Under the pieces are notes generated by a model. The model saw only the letters and a program-made list of their open reading frames with translations. It did no database searches and was not told where the DNA came from. From Hyphochytrium catenoides (Eukaryota > Sar > Hyphochytriomycetes > Hyphochytriales > Hyphochytriaceae), in NCBI GenBank assembly GCA_900088475.1, contig FLMG01001075.1, positions 1 to 43,509 of the forward strand: a stretch of 43,509 nt of DNA. The letters are read 5' to 3'. How positions within the stretch are numbered: the first letter of the stretch is position 1; every line of letters starts with the position of its first letter. Positions 33,764 to 43,509 of the stretch are shown here, piece after piece. A program made the translations under genes and the position numbers.

Positions 33764-34502
33764 CACTGCTGGTAATGCCTAAGAGAATCGTTCGTCTGTC
33801 ATCGTTCGGCTTCCACCTCTTCTTTCCGATGCTCCCTAGGCTATCCTTGCCCTCTTTTCTCTTTGTTAGCAGTTTCTGGCCCATCCGTACGCGTACAGAT
33901 CGCGACATTGCAAATAAATACTCCTATCTATGTCTTGGCAAAGGAAAGGCAAAGCGGTTGCTCTCTCTGTAATAGAATGCTGTGACTGTATAGACCGAGT
34001 CCCTCCTTGTCGTTGCTTATAGGCGCTTCTCACTTCCTAGTGCCTTCCTCTAAGTCTACAGTCCATTACTTGCTCTTCTGTTTGGTGTGCTCTGCGGCGG
34101 CATGGTCCGAGGAGGAGTCTATGACCCGCGAGCGTCTCATCGGACGAGAGAGGAAACTCTTGGCCACATCTGTGAATTGCCTCCATTCATTGCTGGCAAA
34201 CGCCTTGAGTCTAACAAAAAGAGAGAGGGAGGTTAGGGTCTTGAGTTTGCTCCATGTAGCCGTCTCTCTGTGCTTTGTCGGTCGAGCAAAGTGGATGTAC
34301 TCGCTCTGTCCCCATTTACTTCTCTTTAGAGCCTACAGCACCATCCTTCTGCCATAACCTAGAAGATCTTGTCGCTTACCGCCATCTAAGGTTTTTGATT
34401 TTCCCCTGTGCCCCTCCGCCCTCTATGGAGCTCATTCGATAGACTGTTGCCTCGGTGAGATCTTCTGCGTCCCACTGCACAGCTGTTATGACTTCTACGG
34501 CT
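33764..34502. other. Convergent intergenic region, unresolved
   Basis: This lies between the 3' ends of SPEF2 (+) and the IQ/p25-alpha gene (-). Several segments look exon-like on the plus strand (about 34090-34240, containing RERLIGRERKLLATSVNC) and on the minus strand (about 34536-34377, flanked by an AG and a GTAAGC). I could not join them into a frame that avoids stops, so no gene is called. They may be 3' untranslated exons or chance. Confidence 0.4.
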
Positions 34503-35553
34503 CTATGTCCAGTCAGTCCTCTTTCTCCTTCGCTCTTCTTTCCCCCGCTGTTTACTCCCAAGCCGCCATGCAGGGTTTGCAGGGCAGCGACCGAGATGAA
34601 GTGCTCGCCGACGCTGAGGCAGAGAGTGTTACAAAGTATAGAGCGTTTTGTGGAACGAACGAGCGAGATACTAAGAGAGGTGGAGAACTGAGAAACGGAG
34701 GAAGAACTAAAAAGGAAAGGCGGAGAGTGCCCTTCCTACCGCAGAGTGTCTCCTTGGCTGATGTGTCCTTCCACGTCTCCTTCTATACTTGTGGGCAAGG
34801 CATAGACTGCCAGGTCGTGGCCCTAAGATGACAACAGTTCAGCCACACAGGCCGTATGACCAACGACGAGAGAGGAGAAGGGAGAGTAACAAGGGTTCTA
34901 AATGCGAGACCGGGGAAAAGAGAACAGGTGAGAAGACTGAGAACCTTCTTCAAGGTCAGAGTTCCGAGTAGCTTCTGGCCACCGTAGCGCTCTTGGTTGA
35001 CGATCTCTATCAGTTCATGCTCGCTCAGCTGGGGCTGTCTCTTCTTCTTCTTGTCTTTCTGTTCTTCCTCTCCTTGCGGTGATGGTGGAGTATCTGGCTG
35101 TGCTTCTTTCCTGGGTTGTCCTCCTCCTTGTTTTGCTTCTCCTTCTACTCGGACAGCAGCAAGTTTCTTCTTCATTTTCTCTCTCTCCCAAATGGGTAGC
35201 CTCTTCAGTGCTCTTTCTTCATAACCGTCCGTCTTCAGAGCCTTTGCTAAGCCAAAGACGTCCTTAACACGGTACAGGAGTGCTTCCTTTTCTTTTTTGT
35301 CCTTGCGTCTCTGGATTTCCTCTTCTCTTCGTTCCAGTCGGAAGTGGCGGAGTCGCTCCTTTAGTCCTTTTCTTTCTCTTTGACCCCTAAAGAGACGCTG
35401 AAGATGTGTTGCTGCTTTCTCCATTCTAGCCTAAATGATGGAGGATACGAACGATCGGAGTAAGAAAGCAAAATCAAGCAGAACGCGAGGAGAGTAGGAG
35501 AGAGAAGACGGAGAGGAGAGCGGAAGGAGAGTGAGAGTGTGAGAGAGAGAGAA

Positions 35554-35584
<31 letters not shown>

Positions 35585-38500
35585 AAGAGAGAGAGAGAAA
35601 GAGTCGAGATTGAAAATCGGACAGAGTGAGACATAGTACGGGCTGGACAAGGGGAGAGGGAGAAGGAGTGTGGAGAATCAAAGCTCTTACCTTCGTCTTT
35701 CTTTCCTCTCTCTCTCTTTCTCGTTCTCTGAGAGTCCTCCGGAGTCCTTGTATTTCTATTTCTCTCTCTTTCGTCCTTGCAGCTGCCTCCATTCTAAGAG
35801 AGAAGTGCTGGAGGAAGAGGCAGCGATGGCTAAGCTTATGTTCCTGGTGATGAGCGTCATCGAAGCAATCCTTGCAATATAACCTCCCTCTCTTTCCTCC
35901 TCTAGTCTCTTCTTCCCTGTGTGCAGAATGACCTGGGCTCCTCTCCTCGATTTGTTCCTTCTCCTTCACTGTCTTCCTGTCTCGCTCGTCTTGCATCTCA
36001 TGTCTCTCTTCCGTGGGGCAGTCGAGACATTTCCATCTTCCTGCCGTCTTCTTGCACGAGGAACAGGGGACGAGAATGGGCTCATACTGCTCGTAGCTTT
36101 CAGAAGGTAGATGTCGGTGATAGTTCTCGTAGCAATTGTCACAATACAAAGTGTTTGTCGATGGGGAAGAGAGAGAGTGATTTCTCTCTTCTGACGAGTC
36201 TCTTCCGTCCTCTCTGTCTCTCTTGTCAACAACGTATCGGCGGTCTCCTCTCTCTTCATTCGTCGTTATCTTCTCTGTCCGCCTTTTGCTGGCACACTGG
36301 ACCTTGCATTCCTGGCAGATGAGGATCAACTCAAAGCGATGGGAAGCGCGATTGCCCATAAGGTGCCTGTGAGTGCCCCAGTTCATTGACACACATTCGG
36401 GGCAACGAGAGTGAAAAATTGTTCAAAGGTCAACGAAGAGACAGAAGGAGACAGGAAAGGTGAAGGATAGAAGACATGGGAAGGGACAGAGCCAGTTTGA
36501 GGCTCATCTAAGAAAAAATGAGGGGAACTGGGGACAGAACAGAGCAAGAGGACACTCGGCAACAAAGAGAGATGCGCCAAACGGCGGAGATATAGAGAAG
36601 ACAGGACGAGACAGAGTCAGAGATGTATGTGGGGAGATGAGATGGGACGAAGGAATAGAGAAAAGAAGAAAGAGACCAGAAAAAGGGTACAGAGAAAGAG
36701 AATGAGAGAGATAGAGAATGAGAAAGACAGACAGAGAGAGGAAGGACGGGAGACAAGAGATAACGAAGAGACTGGAGAGAGCAAGAGAGAAGGATGCGTG
36801 GGTGACAGGTAAGGGAACCCGGAAAGAGACACAAACGTAGAAGAAAGGGAAAAGAGAGATGCTCAAACAGAAGAGGAAGACTGACATGAAGATGCGAGAG
36901 AGCGCGCTGTACGCTGGAAAGGAGAACCGTGAGAGATCCGCATTCAATGGTAAACTTCAAGAAAGGTAGGAGAGCTCGGCTCTTTACCTACCGAGTCTCA
37001 TAGCAATCGTCACAGTAGCTCTCAAGGCAGTCATGGCAGCTCTTCCTGGCTCTTTTTCTTTCTCTCTTCTGCCACTTTCTCTGCTCCTGATGCTCACAGT
37101 GCAGACAAAAAGCAATGTACTCTGACCCTGGAGCAGGTGGCCGGATCTCAATGTCAACATCCTCACTTCCTAGCAACTGAGGCTTGACCCTGAGCGAGAA
37201 CGCTTCATTCAGTGCTGGCACAGGTAGCTATTCCTGCTGCTATGTGAATCTCACACATCTCCTTCGCAGCTCCTTGCACTGCACTGTCTCTCTCTCTTCC
37301 TCTCTTTCCTCTCTCTCTTCCTTATCTTTTTTCCTCTCTCTCTCCCTCTCGTTCTCTCTCTCTCTCTCTCTCTCTTTCTCTTTCCTAACTTTCTTTCCGC
37401 CTCTCTTACTACGCTGCCCCGGACTCACCAGCTGGTCCAGCCTGTCTTCGGGTTAGTCCAGTAGGGATGTCCCGTGTCTCTGTCTAGGTATTTCCTCATA
37501 GTTTTCTTCATGATCCGCCGAATCAAGCGCCGCGCTACCTGGATTCGCCAGATAGACTGAATGACGCGGGCGGCAGCGAGCTATGGAAACATGGAAGTTG
37601 TCAGACAATGGGACCCATTCTCATTGACTACACTGGGCGATCAGGGTGAGAGAGCAGAGAGAGAGAGAGGGGCGTAGCCCGCGGAGAGTTGAAAAGGCAG
37701 AAGAACGCGAGAGAAGCCAAATACTGAGTGAGCAAGTGAGGAGCTGAGAGGGAGAAGGAGGAACCATGACCATGGCGAGAGAAACAATCAGAGAGAGGAA
37801 GGGCAGAAGGGAACGGCGCAAGTAGCATTCTTCACCTCTCTCTCTTCCTGAGTGATCTTGTACTTGTACCGCCTTGCCACAGAAGAGAGGCTCTGCTGCC
37901 CTCTCTCTCTCTTCATCAGCCTTACAATGAGTTTGGCAGCGGCGTTGAGTATGCCAATGACTCTGCTCTGGTGCGTCTTTCGAATGCTCTCCGCCCAAGT
38001 TCCTCTTAGAAGGCAGTCGACTAGAAGCTTCATAAGGCGAGCATCAGGTCCTTGTACCTGTTTACAGCCCAATTAGAGGTCACACGGAGCTAGAAAGAGA
38101 GACGGAACGCGCTTGAGATATTGAAGGTAGGAAAGACTAGGTGACTCGTAGAGAAATATTCAATCAATAATGGTCAGAAAGAGGCGGGAAGATACTAAGG
38201 AGACGACTATAGATTGTAATATCAGCGAACCGTAGAGAGAGGGAGGGAGAGAGAAGAGAGAGAGAAGAGAGAGAAAAAAAGAGAGAGAGCGAGAGAGAGA
38301 GCAGGTTGAAAGGAGGCTTAGAGCTGAGAATCGACCTCATGGAACTTGCTAGTCTTCGGAAAGCGTGCCTCTGCTACAAGCCGTAAAGCATGGACGAATT
38401 GCCTGTAGGACAGGCCCATACCTCCCGTCTCAGCCCTTCTGATTTCTTCTCCAGCTCGCTCTTTCTCCTTGCCAAGGTCTCCAGAAGAGTCAGAGGAGTG

Positions 38501-40086
38501 AGGAGAGGGAGAGAAGCGAGTTGCTTCCGCGAAGATTAGGTCAACTTGGGTCAAGGTGAGTTGTCTTCCTGTTCCCTCTCTCTCTCTCTCTTTCATCATC
38601 TTCCCGGCTGCTGCCACAGCTGCAGAGGGAGAGAGAAGAACTCCTGGAGAGGAAGAGAGCAGCTTGACAAAGCGCGACCCCGTCAGGAGCCTCGTTTTTT
38701 TCTTGACCTCCTTGAGGTCATGGAGCTCTGCCCACTGGCTAAAGATGGCGTAGAGCTCGCCTACACCAGCAGACGACAGTCAGGAAAGGAGAAGCGGAAA
38801 AGATTAGAGCTCCTGGAATAGAGAGAGTAAGAACTGGGACAATGGAAGGAAGGTAACAGTATGAGCAAACCGCAAGCAATGAGGGGAGAAGTGTGAGATA
38901 GAGAGAGAAAGACAGTTTCTTGGAATAACAGGGAAAGTAGTGGGGGAAGAAGGAGGCAGGGAACAGAACCGGCGTTGCGAGAGAGAGCATGGGTGCTGGC
39001 ACATTACACTCAGACAGAGAGAAAGACAGAGAGCATGGTGGGGGTAGGAAGAGAGAAAGAGGGCGAGGGAGAGAGAGAGAACACAGAGAGGGATAGAGCG
39101 TCTCTCGGAGACGGGGAGAAAAAGCGAAAGAGAGAGAGAGAGGCGGTAGCCTGTATAAAGAAGTCAAATCTGCAGACCGATATCCATTGAGGTTCCTCCT
39201 ATGCTTTTCCTTCCTGGAAACCCCGAGCTCAGAGAAAAACGAGCACTTTGAACAGATGGTCGGGAGGCGGTTGAGTTGGAGAGAGAGACAGAGCTAGGCT
39301 TGAAGCTTTGCTGTAAGAGCGTCCTCGAAAGACGCTGATGGATGAAGGAAAGCTGCTGCCTAGCAAACTCTCGCTTCTCCAGATCTCTCCTCCTGGCTTC
39401 GAGTCTCTCTCTGTTTCTCCTTGATCTGTATGCTCTTCGAAAGGCTCTCTAGCGGTTGCCCGGGCAGAAAAGAGAAGTTAGCAAGGCCAAGAAGACGGAA
39501 CGTAGTGGAAAGGGGCGGAGATGAAGCGTACGATCAGCTCGGTAAGCGATGGGTTAGCATCTCATGGGCAAGAGGAGTGAAAGAGAAGGATCCAAGTCAA
39601 GGGACAACTATGTAGAGAGAAAACAAGATGTAGAGAGAAGAGCGATAGAGAGACAGAGAATAGCCGTAGCGCGCGAGAGCATCGCCGAGAGAGAAGGAAA
39701 AAGAGATAGGGCCTTAATGCGTATACAGAGAGAGATGGAGAGACAGAGAGAGAAACTGAGAGATAAAGTAGGAGCCAGAGACTGACCTGCATGGTGGCTA
39801 TTGCCTTTCTTTCCTTGCGATGTCTGTCTATCATGGCTCGAAATCTCCTTCTCTGAATGGCTCCTTTGATGACTCTGTTTATCTGAAGAGAGCAGTAGAA
39901 TAGGGCACGAGCTTTGTTGTCTCTTTCTACTTCCTTTCTCCTCTTTCTTTCTAGGAAGAGCGAGCTTATCTTCCTCTTCGCCACGTCCTTTCGATTGTCA
40001 AACCTACAGCGGAACTGCCGGCATAGCGGGAGAATGCGAGGGATTTTTGGAACGATTAGTCAAAGGGATGAAAGGGAGAGAGAGAA

Positions 40087-40117
<31 letters not shown>

Positions 40118-40122
40118 CACAC

Positions 40123-40153
<31 letters not shown>

Positions 40154-43100
40154 GAAAGAGAGAAAGAGCGAGAGAAAACTAGAGCGCGGGGAAGAGAGTG
40201 TGGGACAATGAGCACTCAGACGGGCTGAACAACGGGGAGACAGGGTACTGGGAGGCATAGATAAGAGGAGATACGTCGGCTGCCGGTGGCAGATGGATTC
40301 ACCTAAACAAGCAAAGGAAAGGCAACAAGAGAGAGAAGCCGACGGCGGCGCGGGATACAAGGGGAGAACTACGTCTACCTTGTAGCTCTTGTATGCCCTG
40401 ATAATAGTCCTAGCCGCCTTCTCTCTCTTTATTCTCTCGCCCTCAAGCTTCGCACTTTCTTCTTCTTCTCGTCTCTTCATAAGTCTCTTCCTTCCCCTGT
40501 GCCCTCTCCACAGCTTCTGAATAGTCACTGCTGCTCTCTCTTTTTGAGAGGAAGAGCTGTGAAGTAGGCGATAGAGGCCATGGCGAAGTGCTTTACCAGG
40601 AGAGCGAGGAGGGGTCATCGAGAGCAGAGATGGAAGGCGGGAGACCACTTGCTCGCCCTCTTGTCTCGTTCGCTGCAGCAGGGAGAGGACCGTCTGAAGA
40701 AAAGAAAGAATCTCAGCTTCGTCTGAATAGAGAAGAAAGACGACCCACAGAGAGAGACAGAGAAAGGGAGAGAGATCGTACCCAGAGACAGGTGCTAAGA
40801 CTCGAATACGGGAGAAAGACAGGCAGCATTTGGAAGAGAGAATAGTGGCAAGACACATTGACCGAAGACCTGAGGGCCTCGTGGTGTGAGAGAAGAGAGA
40901 GAGACAGAGAGGGAGACAGAGAGAAGAGAGAGACACGGAGAGACAGAGAGCTGGGGGGTGAGGGACGAGGAAAGAGAAAGAGGAGAAAGAGGCCGGAGGG
41001 AGGAAAAGAGAACGGGAGAGAGAGAGAGAAGAGCGGGGGAAAGAGAGAGCGGGAGAGAGAGAGAGAGAGAGACAGCGGGAGGAGAGAGGAATCGCAGAAA
41101 GAGGAAACTCGACTTTAACAGTTATACGGGAAAGAGATACTGATAGGTTGCTTGCTTCTGGCCACGGACAGAAGAAAGTGATAGAGATGTCGGGAGTAAG
41201 GTTAGAACACCTTCTTCTCTTCCGTCTTCTCTCCTTTAGAGTGTTCTCTTGTAGGAGCTTGGAAGCTGACTCGTTCTGGGTCTTGTGCAGAAGCCACTTG
41301 AGCGGGTTCTTCTGCATCGAAAGATAGAAGGAAGGTGAAGCACCAAGAATAAAGGAGACAAACATAGAGGCAGGTGCGTGAGGAGAAGAGAGGGAAAAGA
41401 GAGAGAGATTGATAGAGACCAGGAACTAGAGAGAGAGGGAGAGAGAGAGAGAGAAGATGGGGAAAGAGAGAGAGTGCGCCCGAGAGAGAGACACACCAGA
41501 GACCGAGAGAGAATGTGGGAAAAAACGGAAAGAAACCTTGACGTTCTTGCTTTCGTCCTATGGCAGCACTGGAGATGACGACTCCCAGAAAGTGTGAGTC
41601 TACAAAGCTCGCAAGCCTCTTTCGTCTAACGACCATAGAGCTTCGAAACCTGCTGACCCAACCGCAGGAAGACAGTGAGAGGATATGACAATGCGAAGGC
41701 AAAGTTGTAATGCAAAAAGAGAACAATGCGAAGAGAAAGGACAGTACGGGGAGAAGGAGAGGAAAGAGACAGCGAGAGGAGAACTATCTCGAGGTGAGAG
41801 AGTATTCCTGGTGGAATGGGGCTAAGGAAAAGATGAAGGGATAATCTGCCAAAACAGCGATGGCCTTCTTCAGCCAAATTCTCTCAGAAGCTGGTGAATG
41901 AGCTCAGACGTCTTCCATGACATATGACGATGACTCTCAGACGACTAGACTTTTTCTCTCTTCTTCTACTACTCTCTCTCTTCTACTACCCTCTCTCTTC
42001 TAATCTATTCTCTCCGCTATCCTCTCTCTTTCTCTTTCTCGTTCTTTCTTTCTCTCTCTCTCTCTCTGTCTCGCTACTCCCTTTTCGACGGACCTAGAAG
42101 TTGTCGTACCTATAGATAGAGAAGGCTCTTCCGATTACTTTCTTGGCATGTCTTCTCTTAAGCCAGGCAGCATTGATTGCGAGCCTTCTCTTCCTCACTC
42201 TCCAACCTGCCTGGATGACCCCTGCCGCACCCTCTCTCACAAACATCTCGTCCTGAAGCCGGAGTCTAAAGATAACAACGAAAGGTAGGAAAGAGGAAGA
42301 GAAAGCGCAGATGAAGAGGGAGAGAGAATGTAAGAGGAGAGCCATCGAAGGAGACAGAGAAACAACAAGCATTGAAAGACTTCTAGAAATAGTCCCCTGG
42401 TGCACACGGGCTTGAAGAGCAGTCATATACCGAAGGTAGTCGAAGCGAGCTGTGTGTGCGAGAGAGAGAGAGAAGAGGCTTACCTTTCCTCTTCTTCTTC
42501 CTCTCTTTTTCTGAGCTTCTTGAGCTTTTCTCTAAGCGCTCTTATTCCTCTCCTTTTTTCTCTCAACTGCTGCCTCACAAGTCCCACAGCCAGCTTGTTC
42601 CACTTTGTCCCCAAGACTCTGAGCCTTAAACCTCGGATGAGGAAGACATAGGAACGGACCCAGCGCTGTAGTCGCGAGGCGGCGGATCTTTCTCTTTGAA
42701 GAAGAACAAGAGTCAAACAAGCGAGGTGCTTTCGATAGAAGCACTGGATAGTCAGAGCAGCTTGGGATCGTCTTTGAACTGTGGCTTCTACTACCTAGAG
42801 AGTTGAGCAGGGATATAAGACAGAGGGCGAAGCCTTAGAGGCTGCTCACTGACTACTCATTATGTGAGCCATGGGATAACTGGCCGATATGCGTATGAGA
42901 AGACACGACTGAAGCAGAATTGTCCTCGTCCAAACATGGACATCAAGGCTACCATGCAAACACTGCAAGGTCCAGAGACAGGTAGATAGTAACATAGATA
43001 TAGCGAATGAAGACAGAGGGAGAGAGAGAGTGGAGAAAGAGAGATATGGCTCTCAAACATAGGAGGAAGGCAAAGGAGCCAGAGAGACATGCATGACAAG

Positions 43101-43509
43101 GTTAGCTATAACCAGAGAGGAGAAAGGAGAAAGAATACGCATAATTCCTAGTTGTGCCATAGCATCTAAAGGAGAGGAAAGAGAGAGAGAGGGGACATCT
43201 TTTTGTGCTGAGAGAGGAGAGGATCAGGCTTATACCTCGTACGCTGCCTCTTCCGCCTGCTTCCTGAATAGCTTCCTAAGACGGAGCTGCCTCTTTCCGA
43301 GATATTGTGTTCCCAGGCGTATTATCAACTCAGCAGCAGCCTTCTCCTCTGTCCTCCTTAAACGATTAGTCCAATCCTAGAAGAAGGCGGAAAAAAAGGA
43401 AGTGAGCGTGGGACCGTCCAGGGCAGTGATGGCTAGAGGAGAAGGAAGTGAGGCGTTTGTCAAGGCGCTATGAATTTCTGCTGATGCATGTTTCTCTCTC
43501 TGTCTTCTT
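34503..43509 (-). CDS. IQ-motif / p25-alpha / WW / zinc-cluster protein, partial at 5' end
   Basis: Exons, 5' to 3': 43376-43236, 42794-42484, 42265-42110, 41880 to about 41780 (3' border unsure), 41649-41537, 41311-41211, 40672-40379, 40014-39787, 39448-39178, 38760-38336, 38057-37836, 37580-37429, 37189-36992, 36366-35691, 35430-34945, 34613-34503. All resolved junctions keep phase; the 5' end lies beyond 43509. Seen in order: a run of IQ motifs (AALTIQCFYRKH, GVIQAGWRVRKRR, VTIQKLWRGHRGRKR, IATMQRAFRRAYRS). A p25-alpha (TPPP)-type region follows (ELYAIFSQWAELHDL, LTLTQVDLIFAEA, LSYRQFVHALRLVAEARFPK), then another IQ (ARVIQSIWRIQVARR). A WW domain (YLDRDTGHPYWTNPKTG, WTSWVKP) has its second Trp codon split by an intron. 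Zinc-type clusters CLHC/CHDC/CDDC, CQEC, CDNC, CSSC/CLDC and CKDC...H...H resemble tandem B-boxes. A final IQ (ATHLQRLFRGQRERK) and a basic tail end it. IQ motifs bind calmodulin and p25-alpha proteins bind microtubules, so a cytoskeletal or axonemal role is inferred. Confidence 0.85.
36460..36960. repeat. GA-rich intron
   Basis: This intron between the two zinc-cluster exons (37189-36992 and 36366-35691) is purine-rich on the plus strand throughout (GAGAAAGA-type). It produces a 150-codon Ser/Leu/Phe frame on the minus strand that is not a gene. Confidence 0.75.
37290..37378. repeat. (CT)n microsatellite interrupting the WW-domain coding region
   Basis: CTCT repeats lie in the intron that splits the WW domain of the IQ/p25-alpha gene. 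Here the coding strand is purine-rich, an exception to the usual polarity in this window. Confidence 0.85.
38228..38300. repeat. GA-rich tract in intron
   Basis: GAGAGAA repeats lie in the intron just downstream, on the coding strand, of the p25-alpha exon (38760-38336). The donor there, CATGAG|GTCGAT, is atypical but is the only one that keeps phase. Confidence 0.8.
40076..40172. repeat. GA/ACAG compound microsatellite
   Basis: A GA tract with an internal (GACA)n block (gacagacagacagacaca) lies in the intron between exons 40672-40379 and 40014-39787. Confidence 0.85.
40885..41085. repeat. GA-rich low-complexity intron
   Basis: About 200 bases of GAGA/GACAGAG lie between exons 41311-41211 and 40672-40379. 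It explains a 453-codon minus-strand frame that runs across two exons and the intron between them. Confidence 0.8.
41945..42068. repeat. CT-rich tract in intron
   Basis: TCTACTACTCTCTC and CTCT repeats lie between exons 42265-42110 and the one beginning at 41880. The coding strand is purine-rich here, opposite to most other introns of the window. Confidence 0.8.

Noticed and set aside
33775-34357. A separate small plus-strand gene after SPEF2
   Set aside because: Exon-like pieces exist, but every phase-compatible join I tried reaches a stop within a few codons.
40004-41365. 453-codon open frame on the minus strand
   Set aside because: It covers the 40672-40379 exon in the right frame but also reads through two introns full of GA/CT repeats, where it becomes Ser/Leu low-complexity. 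Not a single exon.

Overview
This is eukaryotic nuclear DNA from a flagellated, intron-rich organism, most likely a protist. Every recognisable gene is split by short GT-AG introns, there is no operon-like packing, and two neighbouring genes encode a flagellar central-pair protein (SPEF2/CPC1) and a p25-alpha (TPPP)/IQ-motif protein. GA/CT microsatellites fill many introns. I cannot name the lineage from this window; alveolate or stramenopile is only a guess.

Layout, left to right. 1-2427 has no gene I can support, but holds an inverted repeat of about 63-bp arms (1549-1714). 2428-4935 (+) encodes protein phosphatase methylesterase 1 in nine exons, with phases that fit throughout (342 aa). 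Converging on it, 65 bp away, is a long minus-strand gene (13392 down to 5000). It starts with a complete ArfGAP domain, continues in the same exon into a full DENN (Rab-GEF) module, and ends with IQ motifs and coiled-coil segments. 14303-15157 (-) is a decayed Ty1/copia retrotransposon (gag joined to reverse transcriptase). 15443-15943 (-) is a small three-exon gene of unknown function. 16283-19972 (-) is an 11-exon tetraspanin (356 aa). 21173-25073 (-) is an 8-exon gene for a 1,082-aa protein with about 790 disordered residues followed by a multi-pass membrane domain. 26585-33763 (+) is a 13-exon SPEF2/CPC1 orthologue (1,508 aa) that ends earlier than animal SPEF2. 34503 to beyond the right edge (-) is a many-exon gene combining IQ motifs, a p25-alpha domain, a WW domain and tandem B-box-like zinc clusters.

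How the genes relate: SPEF2 and the IQ/p25-alpha gene converge and both point to the axoneme or microtubules. The ArfGAP-DENN protein, the tetraspanin and the multi-pass protein point to membrane traffic, and PPME1 to PP2A control. There is no evidence of co-transcription. The main discovery candidate is the ArfGAP-DENN-IQ fusion, which puts an Arf off-switch and a Rab on-switch in one polypeptide. The IQ/p25-alpha/WW/zinc protein is second. Exon borders were assigned by eye from splice sites, reading phase and family similarity, so a few borders (stated in each entry) are uncertain.
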